A DNA stretch of 64,000 bases from Deltaproteobacteria bacterium (lineage in GTDB: Bacteria > Bdellovibrionota > JAJCYS01). The notes beneath the pieces are model-generated. The model worked only from the letters and a program-made list of their open reading frames with translations, ran no database searches and had not been told where the DNA came from. Location: positions 1 through 64,000 of the forward strand of contig JAJCYS010000051.1 in NCBI GenBank assembly GCA_029262815.1. The letters are read 5' to 3'. A program made the translations under genes and the position numbers. Of this stretch, positions 6,597-15,963 are shown piece after piece. Each line of letters opens with the position of its first letter. Position 1 is the first letter of the stretch.

Positions 6597-8891
6597 TTAT
6601 TCGCTGCCGAATCGAAATTGTTGTCGATCGCCCTCTGAATCTGTAGTGGTCGCCCCAGATTCATCCCGGAATTGTTCTGGGTCTGGTTTTGCACCTGGCA
6701 CATCGCCCGATTCAAATTGGGACTGTTCGATAGCTCTTCGTTCTTCAATTTTGAGTTTGTTTTTTTCAGTCTCATCTTTCGAAAATGCGCCCGCTAATGC
6801 AGCTATGCCGATATACGAAAGATAAATAGGAAAAAGAATAATCTTAAGTGCAAAAGAGAGATAGTCTGAACCGTCTGAACTTTCTGCTCCTGCATTGAAT
6901 GTTTGGATTTCTTTTTCGTATCCTGATGACATAGCCAGTAATCCTAGGCAGTACGTTTCTTCGGGTTTTGAGGGATCACTTCCTTCAAAGCTTTCACGAA
7001 TGCATTCATTGTATTTATAAGATCCTTTTTCAGCGTCTTCTTTTTTAGCGCATCTATCGACTTTCGACATGAGCGTGCTGTATTTTGAATTCTCTTTGTA
7101 GCCATCACACTTCTCAATCATTTTGTGAGTTATGTGGACGCTCGTAGCGCGAATTGCATTTTGAACTTCTTCTCCCGAAATTGATTCCAAATTATGCCCA
7201 ATGAATATATCGTCTCCCCCCATCGGAAATGGAAACGATTTTGGACTCTCTTTTCCATCTTTTGCAATCGCAATTGCAACGTCGAGTTGAAATTGCGTAG
7301 GTCCAGGGACTACAGGCTGTGTTTTGTTGCTGTATTTCTCATGCAAAACACTGTTCAAGGGAGGAGTGATCTGGAAAAAACTTTTGCCTGCTTCAGCCGG
7401 ATTATTTTGAATAAACTTCATTGTAGTGAACAAGTCCCTGAGAACACCTTCTGAACTATCGTAATAGAGAGTCGGATGTTTTTGAAGGTCCAAGTTCATC
7501 ATAGTTCGGAGGCCCATGTTTTCTTTTAAGACCGTGTATTTTTGTTTTGCTGGTTCCATCAGAAACGCAAACAGGTGCTCTGTCCATGCCATTTGAATTG
7601 CGTTCAGTTGGTATCCGAGACTGTTGGGTTGCGGTTTATCTGAAACTTGTTTTTTAAATATGCGTTTCTTATAAAATGCTTCGAGATTTTCATCACTGCC
7701 TCGTTTGCCCTTGAGTTTTTGAATAGATTCGCGATCGGCTACTGGAAAAGGCTTCTTGGATTGGAAAAATCGAAACTGATCTGCCCAAAAGTTAATTAAT
7801 TTTTCTTTATCTTTAGCGAATGCTTCAAATGCTGTGGGCTTTTGAATATCATAGAACTGATCTAAAGAAATCCATAGTATCTTCTCTTTAGGATGTTTTT
7901 GTAATAACTCCGATAGCACGACAGTTCCTGATATTGCTTGTAATGCACCATCCGCACGAGACTGCACAGCCATCGGCGAAAATGTTGCAAATACAGGTTC
8001 TGCGATATTTATCCTTTTGTTTGATTTACATCCACCATCGAGCCCTGGGAATTTTTCGATTAATAGATCTGGGGTGAATCGATCAGTAGGCAAGGCAGGT
8101 GGTGTGGGGAGCCCAAGGCTTGCATTGACGGCTGAGCTATCGCTGGTTGATCCTGATGATTCATAAGATCTTACTTGGCAGATGAATGCGCGGACGAGGG
8201 CCATGGCTGATGTAATTTGATCCTTTGGTAAATCAGAGTCTTGTTGTACATGACGATGAAATGCGCTAGGTGTTACACCGTCCTTTTTTTTGGACGAACC
8301 AAATGGAAATGGTAAATTATAGGAATTTCGTATGTAGTCGAAGCAATAGTCATTTTGTTTATCGCAAATATCTAAGGTGAATAATCTGATTTGATCTATA
8401 AGCGAAACATTCGGGTCATTGATTTTTTCATCTGTGACCTTGTCCGTGTAAAACTCATCGAGCGATTCTCGTATATTTTCCTTATTTCCTTCTGAAGCTA
8501 ATCCTAGCTTTCCTTTCATACTCCAAAATGGATTGTCAAAAGGGGGCAAAGGATTGGGTAAATTGAAAAATTTACCACTAGGATATTGATGAAGAATACT
8601 GAGAGTCAGCAAATATCCTTTTAGGAGAGATGCAAAAGTCATCATGTGTTTATTTGGATGTCCTGGGATAGGAACTTGAAACTGTTCCTTGCCTTCGCTG
8701 GAATTGACACTATTTGTGATTTTGTCTCGAAAGATCTCGGCTGTTAAGATGTGCTCGCCTGATTCGAACTTTTGCCCTAAGGTTTTACCCATAGCAACAG
8801 GTATTTGGATAATCGGTCGCATGAGCGGTGAAATGCTGGTTGCACTGACCAGCATGTAACAAAAAGAAAATGTAAAAAACCGTTTTAGCAT
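6597..8891 (-). CDS. Large secreted protein of unknown function, 764 residues
   Basis: The N-terminus is a Sec signal peptide (MLKRFFTFSFCYMLVSATS) after a GAGACAGG-like site. The mature protein is mixed alpha/beta with no motif I can name. It holds a long charged central part (about 300-480), a Cys-containing segment with MIEKCDGYKEN and RCAKKEDAEKG, and one hydrophobic helix near residue 690 (FALKIILFPIYLSYIGIAALAGA). A low-complexity, charged tail ends in RQQFRFGSE. The late helix suggests membrane anchoring with a cytosolic or periplasmic tail. It lies 97 bases downstream of the lipoprotein at 8989-9702 and 72 bases upstream of the protease, all on the minus strand, so the three could be one transcript. 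Confidence 0.65.
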   Translation of the reverse strand: MLKRFFTFSFCYMLVSATSISPLMRPIIQIPVAMGKTLGQKFESGEHILTAEIFRDKITNSVNSSEGKEQFQVPIPGHPNKHMMTFASLLKGYLLTLSILHQYPSGKFFNLPNPLPPFDNPFWSMKGKLGLASEGNKENIRESLDEFYTDKVTDEKINDPNVSLIDQIRLFTLDICDKQNDYCFDYIRNSYNLPFPFGSSKKKDGVTPSAFHRHVQQDSDLPKDQITSAMALVRAFICQVRSYESSGSTSDSSAVNASLGLPTPPALPTDRFTPDLLIEKFPGLDGGCKSNKRINIAEPVFATFSPMAVQSRADGALQAISGTVVLSELLQKHPKEKILWISLDQFYDIQKPTAFEAFAKDKEKLINFWADQFRFFQSKKPFPVADRESIQKLKGKRGSDENLEAFYKKRIFKKQVSDKPQPNSLGYQLNAIQMAWTEHLFAFLMEPAKQKYTVLKENMGLRTMMNLDLQKHPTLYYDSSEGVLRDLFTTMKFIQNNPAEAGKSFFQITPPLNSVLHEKYSNKTQPVVPGPTQFQLDVAIAIAKDGKESPKSFPFPMGGDDIFIGHNLESISGEEVQNAIRATSVHITHKMIEKCDGYKENSKYSTLMSKVDRCAKKEDAEKGSYKYNECIRESFEGSDPSKPEETYCLGLLAMSSGYEKEIQTFNAGAESSDGSDYLSFALKIILFPIYLSYIGIAALAGAFSKDETEKNKLKIEERRAIEQSQFESGDVPGAKPDPEQFRDESGATTTDSEGDRQQFRFGSE

Positions 8892-8988
8892 ACCTGTCTC
8901 AAATCGTAATTCGACATAACACGGTATCGGCTAAGACAAATGTTTAGTTAACTCTTTTAAATTCTAGTGTTATTTCAAAAATATGAAG

Positions 8989-9702
8989 TCATTTATATTT
9001 AATGAGGGATAAATCGGGCACAAATTTACCATCGCTGTTCAGTTTTAAGTTTTGAGTGTCCACCTTTTTGAACAAAATGGTCATGATTCCCTCAATTTTC
9101 ATGCCGCCTACGTCCATTCGAAGCTCTAGGTATGTTTCACCCGGTGGTGTAATAAACATATTTTTGAACTCATCTGCTGGGAAGTGTAAGTCTGTTTCCT
9201 GAAAATTAACACATGAGGCTACTTGAGTCATGGGGAGCTGGATTTCTTCTCCCGTGTATTGGAGTCCCTTTTCCGCCACTTCAAATACAGCCTTGGGATT
9301 GACGTATTTAAAATCACAAAAGCCACCAAAGTAATAGGCGCGGATAAAAAATCCATTGGCTGAAAATGCATACAACTTTTGATAGAAAATACCATTTGTT
9401 GATGTGCTTTGAGTGAATTGAGTGCGCCCGCTTGTGAGCATGCCCTGTGCAATAGGGTTGTTAAGTGCTAGGTTATCTAAAAATGTTTTTCCAGTCACCT
9501 CCATGAGCTTTCCAGGAATGGGATAATACCAATCATTTGGATTTTCAGGGTTGTTGGCGAATTTATTTTTCAAGGATTCAAGCTCTTCTTTGTCGACAAT
9601 TTCGGGGTCATCTACCTCTTTCTTCCTTAGTAAATTACATCCACATAGTGGAATAATTGTTAGTAGATAGAGTAAACCTCTCATTTTCGGTAAACTTCTC
9701 AT
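8989..9702 (-). CDS. Lipoprotein, distant paralogue of the 12,344-13,057 product
   Basis: The protein has 237 residues. A lipoprotein signal peptide ends in PLCGC (Cys about 22); the ATG at 9684 is an alternative start. Segments align in order with the secreted protein at 12,344-13,057: WYYPIPGK with LWYIPTKI, then IRAYYFGGFCDFKY with IRTYFLKDEKSEFCEFTY, then a Cys-containing strand, and finally KFVPDLSLIK with KFVPGLSIKK. This points to a small family of about 220-residue, mostly beta envelope proteins with two conserved Cys. Function is unknown. It is divergent from the lipoprotein gene at 9757, sharing a 54-base gap. Confidence 0.65.
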   Translation of the reverse strand: MRSLPKMRGLLYLLTIIPLCGCNLLRKKEVDDPEIVDKEELESLKNKFANNPENPNDWYYPIPGKLMEVTGKTFLDNLALNNPIAQGMLTSGRTQFTQSTSTNGIFYQKLYAFSANGFFIRAYYFGGFCDFKYVNPKAVFEVAEKGLQYTGEEIQLPMTQVASCVNFQETDLHFPADEFKNMFITPPGETYLELRMDVGGMKIEGIMTILFKKVDTQNLKLNSDGKFVPDLSLIKYK

Positions 9703-9756
9703 ATTTCGTATTTTATCAGAAAGTAAAAGTTATTATCTGCCGATAACAGAGTAGAT

Positions 9757-10917
9757 ATGTGTGCTTTTCATTCAAAATTGAGCAGTTCGGTGTTTTTTAT
9801 ACTGATTTTTGCTTTAGGTATAGGCGTTTTTACAGGCTGTGATGATAAGGAACAAAAGCTTCATGATCAATATCTTTCAGAGCCCTCCTTTCGGAAGGAC
9901 CTCTACATGTGTATAGCAAACGAATCCGATCTGACATCGGGTTTAAAAAAATGTGAAAAAGAAACGGAGATCAAACTGGCTGCCAATCCACAGGCTTGTA
10001 CGATTGGACTGCGAAATCTTTTGATCCAATATAAGACTGCTCAAGTATTGCAAGATCTATATATGGATATGCACTCAAAACTTACGGGTGAGGGTGAGTC
10101 CGATTTTCCAATAATACCATCAGCTAAAGTCAAACTTGGAGAATCAGTGGAATTTTTTGAAATTCAGTATGCCAGAACCACAGTTAATTACAAAGCAATG
10201 GAGGAGAAGTTTAAAGAACTCAATATTGCAAATAAAGATGTGATCGTTGGTGAAGTGGTTATTGCTGTAGCTACAGTTCCATTGAGTTTCATTAAAGTTT
10301 CAGGTTCTGTCATTAAACAACTAGGGACAGTGTCTGATATTTACTCGTTAGTAGGAGGGATTTTTGATGCCTCTGAAGGGAAGAAAAAAGTAAAAGGGAC
10401 GAAGCGTGCATCACCCTTAAGTGTGGACAAGTTTAAATGTTTACAAAAAGATGATTTAAAATCTGAAGTTCAACCGAATATTAAAAGAGAGGTTGAGGCA
10501 TTCAATGAGAATGAAAAATTAGCTTTTTATTTGACGCAACACACGTTTGATGCAAGAAGAACTGTTTATAGCGAAATGCATAAATACTGGGATGAATGGC
10601 ATGACATCTATTTCAAACAATTCAATAGTAAAAAATATGCGTTGGCACCCAGTGCACTTCAAGATGCACTCGAGAGAGTGAATCCCTTCGGTGGTAAACG
10701 AACCGTAGAGGTGCGTGCTGAAGCAGTTGCCGCTTTGTCCGAAATGCACGCAAGAGAGAAAGAGAATATTGCTTGGAACAACGGTATAGGCGCTCTCAAA
10801 GAAGCGCGATACAGTATTGGAATGCGTATGATCCAGACTGAAAGAAACATTATTCTGATGGATAAGTTGTTGTTAGAAAAGCTTCAATTTCAAGGCCTAT
10901 ATGAGCCCGAAGAATGA
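9757..10917 (+). CDS. Lipoprotein of unknown function, largely helical
   Basis: The protein has 386 residues with a lipoprotein signal peptide ending in VFTGC (Cys about 28). The mature part starts with an acidic segment holding three further Cys in the first 60 residues. A hydrophobic, glycine-containing central segment follows at about 165-200 (VIVGEVVIAVATVPLSFIKVSG), which could insert in or lie against a membrane. The rest is long charged helices. No family is recognised. It is separated from rocD by 59 bases. Confidence 0.6.
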   Translation: MCAFHSKLSSSVFFILIFALGIGVFTGCDDKEQKLHDQYLSEPSFRKDLYMCIANESDLTSGLKKCEKETEIKLAANPQACTIGLRNLLIQYKTAQVLQDLYMDMHSKLTGEGESDFPIIPSAKVKLGESVEFFEIQYARTTVNYKAMEEKFKELNIANKDVIVGEVVIAVATVPLSFIKVSGSVIKQLGTVSDIYSLVGGIFDASEGKKKVKGTKRASPLSVDKFKCLQKDDLKSEVQPNIKREVEAFNENEKLAFYLTQHTFDARRTVYSEMHKYWDEWHDIYFKQFNSKKYALAPSALQDALERVNPFGGKRTVEVRAEAVAALSEMHAREKENIAWNNGIGALKEARYSIGMRMIQTERNIILMDKLLLEKLQFQGLYEPEE

Positions 10918-10976
10918 CATTTGCTTGTTCTAGTGAGCTACGGTATGATCTCAGCTCAAGAACTTAAGAGGGTGTT

Positions 10977-12173
10977 ATGAGCAATCAGCAGTATATCGAA
11001 ATCGAAGATCAATATTCAGCGCGTAATTATCATCCTTTGGATGTTGTGATTCAACGTGGTGAGGGTGTCTGGCTCTACGATGTTGCGGGGCAGAAATATC
11101 TCGATTGTCTGAGTGGCTACTCTGCTGTAAACCAAGGCCATTGTCACCCTAAACTTGTTGAAGTGATGAAGATGCAACTCGAAAAACTGACGCTTACCTC
11201 ACGCGCGTTTCGGAATGATCAGTTTGGTGCTTTTTGCAAAGAAATCTGTGAACTTACGGACTATGAGATGGTTTTGGCTATGAACACCGGGGCTGAGGCT
11301 GTGGAAACGGCGATCAAGGCAGCACGACGTTGGGCGTATCAAACCAAACAAGTGCCAGATAATCAGGCTGAGATCATCGTAGCGGACAACAACTTTCATG
11401 GGCGTACGACAACTATCATTTCGTTTTCAAGTGCTGAAGCATATAAAGACCAATTTGGACCGTTTACGCCTGGATTTAAAATCGTATCTTATGGGGATAC
11501 TCAGGCAATTGAGGATGCGATCACGCCACATACGGCTGCAATCATGGTGGAGCCAATCCAAGGCGAGGGGGGTGTTGTGATACCACCTGACGGGTATTTA
11601 AAACGAATTCGGCAATTGTGTGATGAAAATACTATTTTATTCATGGCAGATGAAATTCAAACCGGATTGGGTCGAACGGGTAAACTATTTGCTTGTGATT
11701 ATGAAGAAGTCAAACCAGATGTGATGATTGTCGGGAAAGCCCTTTCAGGGGGATTTTATCCTGTATCTGCGGTCTTGGCATCCGAAGCAGTGCTGGGTCT
11801 CTTTAAGCCAGGGGATCACGGGTCTACCTTTTCAGGCAATCCATTGGGTATGGCCGTTGCACGAAAGGCTTTAGATGTTTTGGTTTCTGAGGGGATGATT
11901 GAAAATGCGTACTCTCAAGGTACTTATTTTGCCGAACAGTTGAATCAGATTGAAAGTCCCCACATTGAGTCTATTCGGGCTCGCGGACTGTTGATCGGTG
12001 TAGTTTTGAAGCAAGAAGCTGGTGGCGCCCGTCGATTTTGTGAGGCGTTAGAAGGTAAGGGGATCTTGTGTAAAGAAACCCATGATCATATTATTCGCTT
12101 CGCGCCCCCACTCACAATTACACGTGATCAGATTGACTGGGCACTCGAACGGATCGTGTCCGTCTTACAATAG
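10977..12173 (+). CDS. rocD: Ornithine aminotransferase (ornithine-oxo-acid transaminase)
   Basis: The protein has 398 residues, the usual length. This is a class-III PLP aminotransferase that transfers the delta-amino group of ornithine to 2-oxoglutarate, giving glutamate-5-semialdehyde and glutamate. The ornithine-specific N-terminus is clear (ARNYHPLDVVIQRGEGVWLYD, LDCLSGYSAVNQGHCHP). The PLP lysine is at about residue 254 in IVGKALSGGFYPVSA, the aspartate pairing with the pyridine nitrogen is in LFMADEIQTGLGRTG, and the phosphate contact is GSTFSGNPLG. A strong AAGAGGG site precedes the ATG. No arginase or proline genes are adjacent. It ends next to a dispersed repeat, with no separate terminator visible. 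Confidence 0.95.
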   Translation: MSNQQYIEIEDQYSARNYHPLDVVIQRGEGVWLYDVAGQKYLDCLSGYSAVNQGHCHPKLVEVMKMQLEKLTLTSRAFRNDQFGAFCKEICELTDYEMVLAMNTGAEAVETAIKAARRWAYQTKQVPDNQAEIIVADNNFHGRTTTIISFSSAEAYKDQFGPFTPGFKIVSYGDTQAIEDAITPHTAAIMVEPIQGEGGVVIPPDGYLKRIRQLCDENTILFMADEIQTGLGRTGKLFACDYEEVKPDVMIVGKALSGGFYPVSAVLASEAVLGLFKPGDHGSTFSGNPLGMAVARKALDVLVSEGMIENAYSQGTYFAEQLNQIESPHIESIRARGLLIGVVLKQEAGGARRFCEALEGKGILCKETHDHIIRFAPPLTITRDQIDWALERIVSVLQ

Positions 12174-12175
12174 TC

Positions 12176-12275
12176 ACTCGAATCGTCATTGCAAGAAGGG
12201 ACGAGGGCGCTTGCACCCGGTCCGCCGAAGCAATCTAAATCCAAAAGATGGGTCCCTGCCTTCGCAGAGATGACA
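12176..12275. repeat. Dispersed intergenic repeat, copy 2
   Basis: The stretch begins CGTCATTGCAAGAAGGG, passes through CGAAGCAATCTAAA and ends GCAGAGATGACAAATTA. The CGAAGCAA-y-CTAAA and (G)GATGACAAAT parts match the copy at 53,131-53,202, and the end matches 6446-6487. Such elements are typical of short non-autonomous palindromic repeats in bacterial genomes. It fills most of the gap between rocD and the next gene. Confidence 0.55.
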
Positions 12276-12343
12276 AATTAAATAAGGTGTTGCGTTATTT
12301 TTTTTACTAAATAATTATTCCGTCTGTGCCGATCCAGGGTGGG

Positions 12344-13057
12344 GTGGGTCAGAAGTCTATAAATTTTTTTTTAATTTCATTTTTTGTATCCAATATGTTT
12401 GTTTTTAGCGTTTCGGATGCGAGGGATCGCGACTCTTCAACCCGAAAAAATAAATCACTCGCTGCCCCCTCCGTTGATCCAGTTGTTTTTGTTGATAAAC
12501 AGCTCTGGTACATTCCGACGAAAATCCAAACGGGATTTTTTGTGCCTACTTCCGTGAAAAAAGATATGGGGGGAGATACAACAAAATCCGGCATTCCCTA
12601 TCGTTTTGCCTGGCATTTTGGTAATAGTTCAACCCAAAAATCTTCAGATCAATCAGTAGTGATGGATCGGATTAAAATCAGAACGTATTTTTTGAAAGAT
12701 GAAAAATCAGAATTCTGTGAGTTTACTTATGATTCAGAGCTGCCATTATTTGTTTGGGAGAATGACAGGTTTTTATATAAAGGGCCCAAAAAGAAAAACT
12801 TAATTGCTGAACCTGAGCATACGTGTGAAGTTTTAAAGCTCTCAAATATAGAGATATGGTTTAAGAATTTAAGAAACATGCAAATCATTCCACTAGAGAA
12901 AGGCCAAATACTGCTTAAGAGTAAGCTATTGTTTTTTACAGCAACTGTGAATTTTGAACTTATTTCAGAGGATATACTCGCTGAGCCTGTGAAGTTTGTG
13001 CCTGGTTTGAGTATCAAAAAACTAAATGGTGAAATTCTAAAAACGCTTGAGATCTAA
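12344..13057 (+). CDS. Secreted protein, distant paralogue of the 8989-9702 lipoprotein
   Basis: About 237 residues from the GTG at 12344; a GTG at 12326 is also possible and the start is uncertain. A signal peptide is visible (INFFLISFFVSNMFVFSVSDA), here without a lipobox. The mature region shares the order LWYIPTK, an IR-x-YF strand with FCEF, a single later Cys (HTCEVLKL) and a final KFVPGLSIKK with the lipoprotein coded on the other strand about 3 kb away. It is mainly beta. Function is unknown. It follows the repeat downstream of rocD and probably has its own promoter. Confidence 0.6.
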   Translation: MGQKSINFFLISFFVSNMFVFSVSDARDRDSSTRKNKSLAAPSVDPVVFVDKQLWYIPTKIQTGFFVPTSVKKDMGGDTTKSGIPYRFAWHFGNSSTQKSSDQSVVMDRIKIRTYFLKDEKSEFCEFTYDSELPLFVWENDRFLYKGPKKKNLIAEPEHTCEVLKLSNIEIWFKNLRNMQIIPLEKGQILLKSKLLFFTATVNFELISEDILAEPVKFVPGLSIKKLNGEILKTLEI

Positions 13058-13166
13058 TCTTGATGCGTGTACGTTTCTCACAAAATCCTAGGTTATCGTA
13101 ACAGTGGAGATGGTTTTACTGTGATCCAATCACAATGACAGAGGCTGGCTTCCCTTAAAAAACTGC

Positions 13167-13499
13167 TTATAGTACACACACCGTGGCGGCACCTTGAGAT
13201 ATACGTACCGTACAGCAGCCGGGGGTTCCAACAATCGTAAATGACCCCTGTGTATGAGTGCCTGCATGTTGTGAGTTACCATGAACTGTGACTTTAGCCC
13301 CTCTATCCAGACTAAAACTAACACGTTGATTCCTGAGAACGGTAATGGAAACAAATGTATGTTTGACACAAGGGGCGATAGATGTGTTGGACCGTCTTAT
13401 CCCACCGTACGCAAGTTGATCTGGTTGACTGTAGCCTGTAGCGTGCGTGCCTAACATGAGTATGCTGGCGAGGCATAAAAAAAATCTCATTTGATTCAT
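13167..13499 (-). CDS. Small secreted protein of unknown function, next to a Fur-box-like site
   Basis: The protein has 110 residues. An AGGAGTGATTT element precedes the ATG at 13499. The signal peptide (MRFFLCLASILMLGTHATG) is followed by a short polar region and a beta-rich C-terminus with Cys residues in IAPCVKH, GTPGCCTV and the last residues TVCVL. No family is recognised. The gene is divergent from the paralogous pair starting at 13688, and the Fur-like site at 13,573 lies 74 bases upstream of its start. Iron-dependent control is therefore possible. Confidence 0.6.
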   Translation of the reverse strand: MNQMRFFLCLASILMLGTHATGYSQPDQLAYGGIRRSNTSIAPCVKHTFVSITVLRNQRVSFSLDRGAKVTVHGNSQHAGTHTQGSFTIVGTPGCCTVRISQGAATVCVL

Positions 13500-13572
13500 A
13501 AATCACTCCTATCCAACGCGCTATCGGATAAGTTAGTTTAGAGCTTGAGTCTGATGTAGATTAATATACTCT

Positions 13573-13591
13573 GCTAATGATTATCATTATT
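13573..13591. promoter_or_regulatory. Fur-box-like operator
   Basis: GCTAATGATTATCATTATT matches 16 of 19 positions of the classical Fur consensus GATAATGATAATCATTATC. It sits between two divergent secreted-protein genes, 74 bases from the minus-strand start at 13499 and 97 bases from the plus-strand start at 13688. It could control either gene or both. The match is read directly; binding by a Fur-type iron repressor is inferred. Confidence 0.55.
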
Positions 13592-13687
13592 TATAAGGAC
13601 ATCGATCGATTCCTTGGGCAGATCATAAAACCTTATTACCTAACGAATTATTGTGAGACTTTTGCGTTTGTGATAAAACTATAGGTC

Positions 13688-14800
13688 ATGGCTATAAGGA
13701 AGAGCCTATTCATTGGCAGTTTAATATGTGTATCTTGTTCATCTTTAGCGCTAGATAAGACGTGCGCAAATCATAGCTTAGATAAGATCAAAGCCTTTTT
13801 ACTTAAACAGAATATCTCTGTTCACTATTATAGTCCGTGGAATATCCTTATTTCAAAATGGGTTGAACTGGCCGCCAAAAACAAATCCAAAAATCAATAT
13901 TCTAAGATAGCCATTAAGACTAAACATTTTATGTATATTTTAGATTTTATGGAAACAGCATTAAAGGAGAACGTTCCTAGAGAATATGAGAAACTGACGG
14001 ATCAATATCAGAAGACTTTACTGGATCGCATTGGAGAAAAAAAAGGGAAGAAAGATATAGCCTATCTAGATGTGATTGAATTAGTTGAGGCTTTTGTCTT
14101 CGTCTTTTCAATACCCTATTGGCGAGGGAATATGCCGCCTGACATCCCTCAAAAAATCACAATGTATATCAAAGATCGTTTAGAACAAGGGTATGTTTTT
14201 GGTTTGTCTATTCCGACTATTCAATTACCTGGTTTAAAAGAGGCCAATATATTAAAAATGACGCCCATGATGTTACTGCCTGTTTTCATTGAACCTGTAA
14301 CATATATGCATATTTCAGAAAGTGATGGGGTTGTCAGCAGAAAACAGAAAGTCGCTTCTCCGTACGATCTTTTTATTGAGTACTTTATTAGTCAGAATCC
14401 TCATCGGCTTGCAGATGAAGAAATATTCCGTTCCATCACAAAGTCAAGAGGTATAGCAACAGATGAAGTTTTTCAGTATTTGAGTGGGCCACGGTTGATG
14501 TTTGAAAAATATCGGTTACAACAATTTAATAACTTAGACGAAGCACAACGCACGTATGCAGATGCAATGTACGCTCATATTTGGCGAACAGAGGGACAGT
14601 CTACGTTTGATTTGCCTGCTCTAAATCGTTGGATGCAAGATCAGCAAAGTGTCGAACAAATGGCAAAAGATTTACGGTTGAACGCAGGTGCCAAAAAAGA
14701 TACTCAGAAACCAACAGCCACAGAATTGGTTCAGGCATTTGAAGTGCTTCGCAACATACTGCATACATTTGAAAGTAGCTCAGAGATTGAACTCTTTTGA
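13688..14800 (+). CDS. Secreted protein of an orphan family, paralogue 1 of a tandem pair
   Basis: The protein has 370 residues with signal peptide MAIRKSLFIGSLICVSCSSLA. The mature chain begins with a lone Cys (KTCANHSLDKIKAFL) and an amphipathic helix. It aligns along its length with the next gene product: YYSPWNILISKW with YHYTRWRSLILKW, IAYLDVIELVEAFVFVFSIP with VAYLELIRLVELVSYYFSIP, and FGLSIPTIQLPG followed by a TPMMLLPVF-type strand with FQIPILVIEDIP and YLPITYLPLY. It is mostly helical, with no catalytic motif recognised. It lies downstream of the Fur-like site and 32 bases before its paralogue. Confidence 0.65.
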   Translation: MAIRKSLFIGSLICVSCSSLALDKTCANHSLDKIKAFLLKQNISVHYYSPWNILISKWVELAAKNKSKNQYSKIAIKTKHFMYILDFMETALKENVPREYEKLTDQYQKTLLDRIGEKKGKKDIAYLDVIELVEAFVFVFSIPYWRGNMPPDIPQKITMYIKDRLEQGYVFGLSIPTIQLPGLKEANILKMTPMMLLPVFIEPVTYMHISESDGVVSRKQKVASPYDLFIEYFISQNPHRLADEEIFRSITKSRGIATDEVFQYLSGPRLMFEKYRLQQFNNLDEAQRTYADAMYAHIWRTEGQSTFDLPALNRWMQDQQSVEQMAKDLRLNAGAKKDTQKPTATELVQAFEVLRNILHTFESSSEIELF

Positions 14801-14832
14801 GGTTTGTCCGGGTTATGATACAGTAGCATTCG

Positions 14833-15921
14833 ATGGATAGCTTCTCTTGGAGCAAAGCCTGCCTAATTATTTACGCATGTGTCTTATTTTCAATATCCAA
14901 CAATTCAACAGCTGAGTCCTATGGTTGCGCTGAACGTATGCTCAATCAAATGGAGCGAAAATTCCAGAAATTAGGTGTAGATAATTACCATTACACAAGA
15001 TGGCGATCCTTGATCCTCAAATGGACTTTTCTTAAGTCCAAGGGGAAAAACCCTGGTATTGAAAATATGACAGTTGCGCACCATCATTATGATTTTTTAT
15101 TCGATTGGATTATTGAGCACACGAAAGCAAAAGTTGATACTCTGACTGGCAATCGAGGTAAAATCAAAACGCTCAAATCTCTTAAGCAGCAAATTCAAGA
15201 TGACATTAAACGATTTCGAGGAAATTACTATGTTGCTTACCTAGAGTTGATCCGACTTGTCGAATTGGTGAGCTATTATTTCTCCATTCCTGTAGACACA
15301 AGCTGGCATTCAAAGGATGCCTTTTCACCACGTGTGACACGAGAAGTCGAATCAAACATAAATATGGGACGAATCTTTCAGATTCCTATCCTTGTAATTG
15401 AAGATATTCCGATCAAACGTGCTATTGCGATGCGATATTTGCCCATTACCTACTTGCCCCTTTATAAAAAAAATGTTGATTTGTCAAAACCTGGAGATGT
15501 AACGCGATCTTGGGGAACCCCTCATGATGAACTATATCGACAATGGATGGGCCAAGATTTGCTTAGGGCGCAAGATGCTGATGTGCTTTCAAGCAGATTA
15601 GAAGAATCCATGATGACTGTATTGCGATTTCTAAATGAAGACCGAGTCTCATTTGGAAAGCATATGGCTTCAAAATTGGCAACAGTCGAAGAAGGACACT
15701 ATCGCGATGCTTTTGAGGTTTTATACCATCGGATTCTTTGGGATATGAAGGTATCGAGCTTTGATATCAAGAAAATTCAAAGAACTCTGAATAAATTGAC
15801 AGCTGAGTCACCACCTGTTTTTTTAACGAATACAAAAGCAGCCCACCCACATTTAAATGATGACGTCTTACAATGGAGCCTGACGATGCTAGATGCGTGG
15901 ATTTGGGAATACACTCAATAA
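14833..15921 (+). CDS. Secreted protein of an orphan family, paralogue 2 of a tandem pair
   Basis: The protein has 362 residues. The signal peptide (about residues 1-27, ending near NNSTAES) is followed by a lone Cys in YGCAERMLNQMERKF. It is clearly homologous to the product of the gene just upstream, so the pair arose by tandem duplication and then diverged strongly. The most conserved part is the VAYLELIRLVELVSYYFSIP helix and the IPIL...YLPITYLPLY segment. A TATGAT element at 14,814-14,819 precedes the ATG by 13 bases, with no good -35 box. Function is unknown. Confidence 0.65.
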   Translation: MDSFSWSKACLIIYACVLFSISNNSTAESYGCAERMLNQMERKFQKLGVDNYHYTRWRSLILKWTFLKSKGKNPGIENMTVAHHHYDFLFDWIIEHTKAKVDTLTGNRGKIKTLKSLKQQIQDDIKRFRGNYYVAYLELIRLVELVSYYFSIPVDTSWHSKDAFSPRVTREVESNINMGRIFQIPILVIEDIPIKRAIAMRYLPITYLPLYKKNVDLSKPGDVTRSWGTPHDELYRQWMGQDLLRAQDADVLSSRLEESMMTVLRFLNEDRVSFGKHMASKLATVEEGHYRDAFEVLYHRILWDMKVSSFDIKKIQRTLNKLTAESPPVFLTNTKAAHPHLNDDVLQWSLTMLDAWIWEYTQ

Positions 15922-15948
15922 AGGTTCTTGATTATCTAAAATTATCTG

Positions 15949-15954
15949 TATAAT
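15949..15954 (+). promoter_or_regulatory. -10 box very close to a start codon (possible leaderless gene)
   Basis: A perfect TATAAT lies 9 bases before the ATG at 15964. Upstream TTGATT at 15,928-15,933 gives a short 15-base spacer. If this is the promoter, the transcript would start within a few bases of the ATG. No Shine-Dalgarno sequence is visible, which agrees with that. Confidence 0.4.
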
Positions 15955-15963
15955 GACCCGCCT

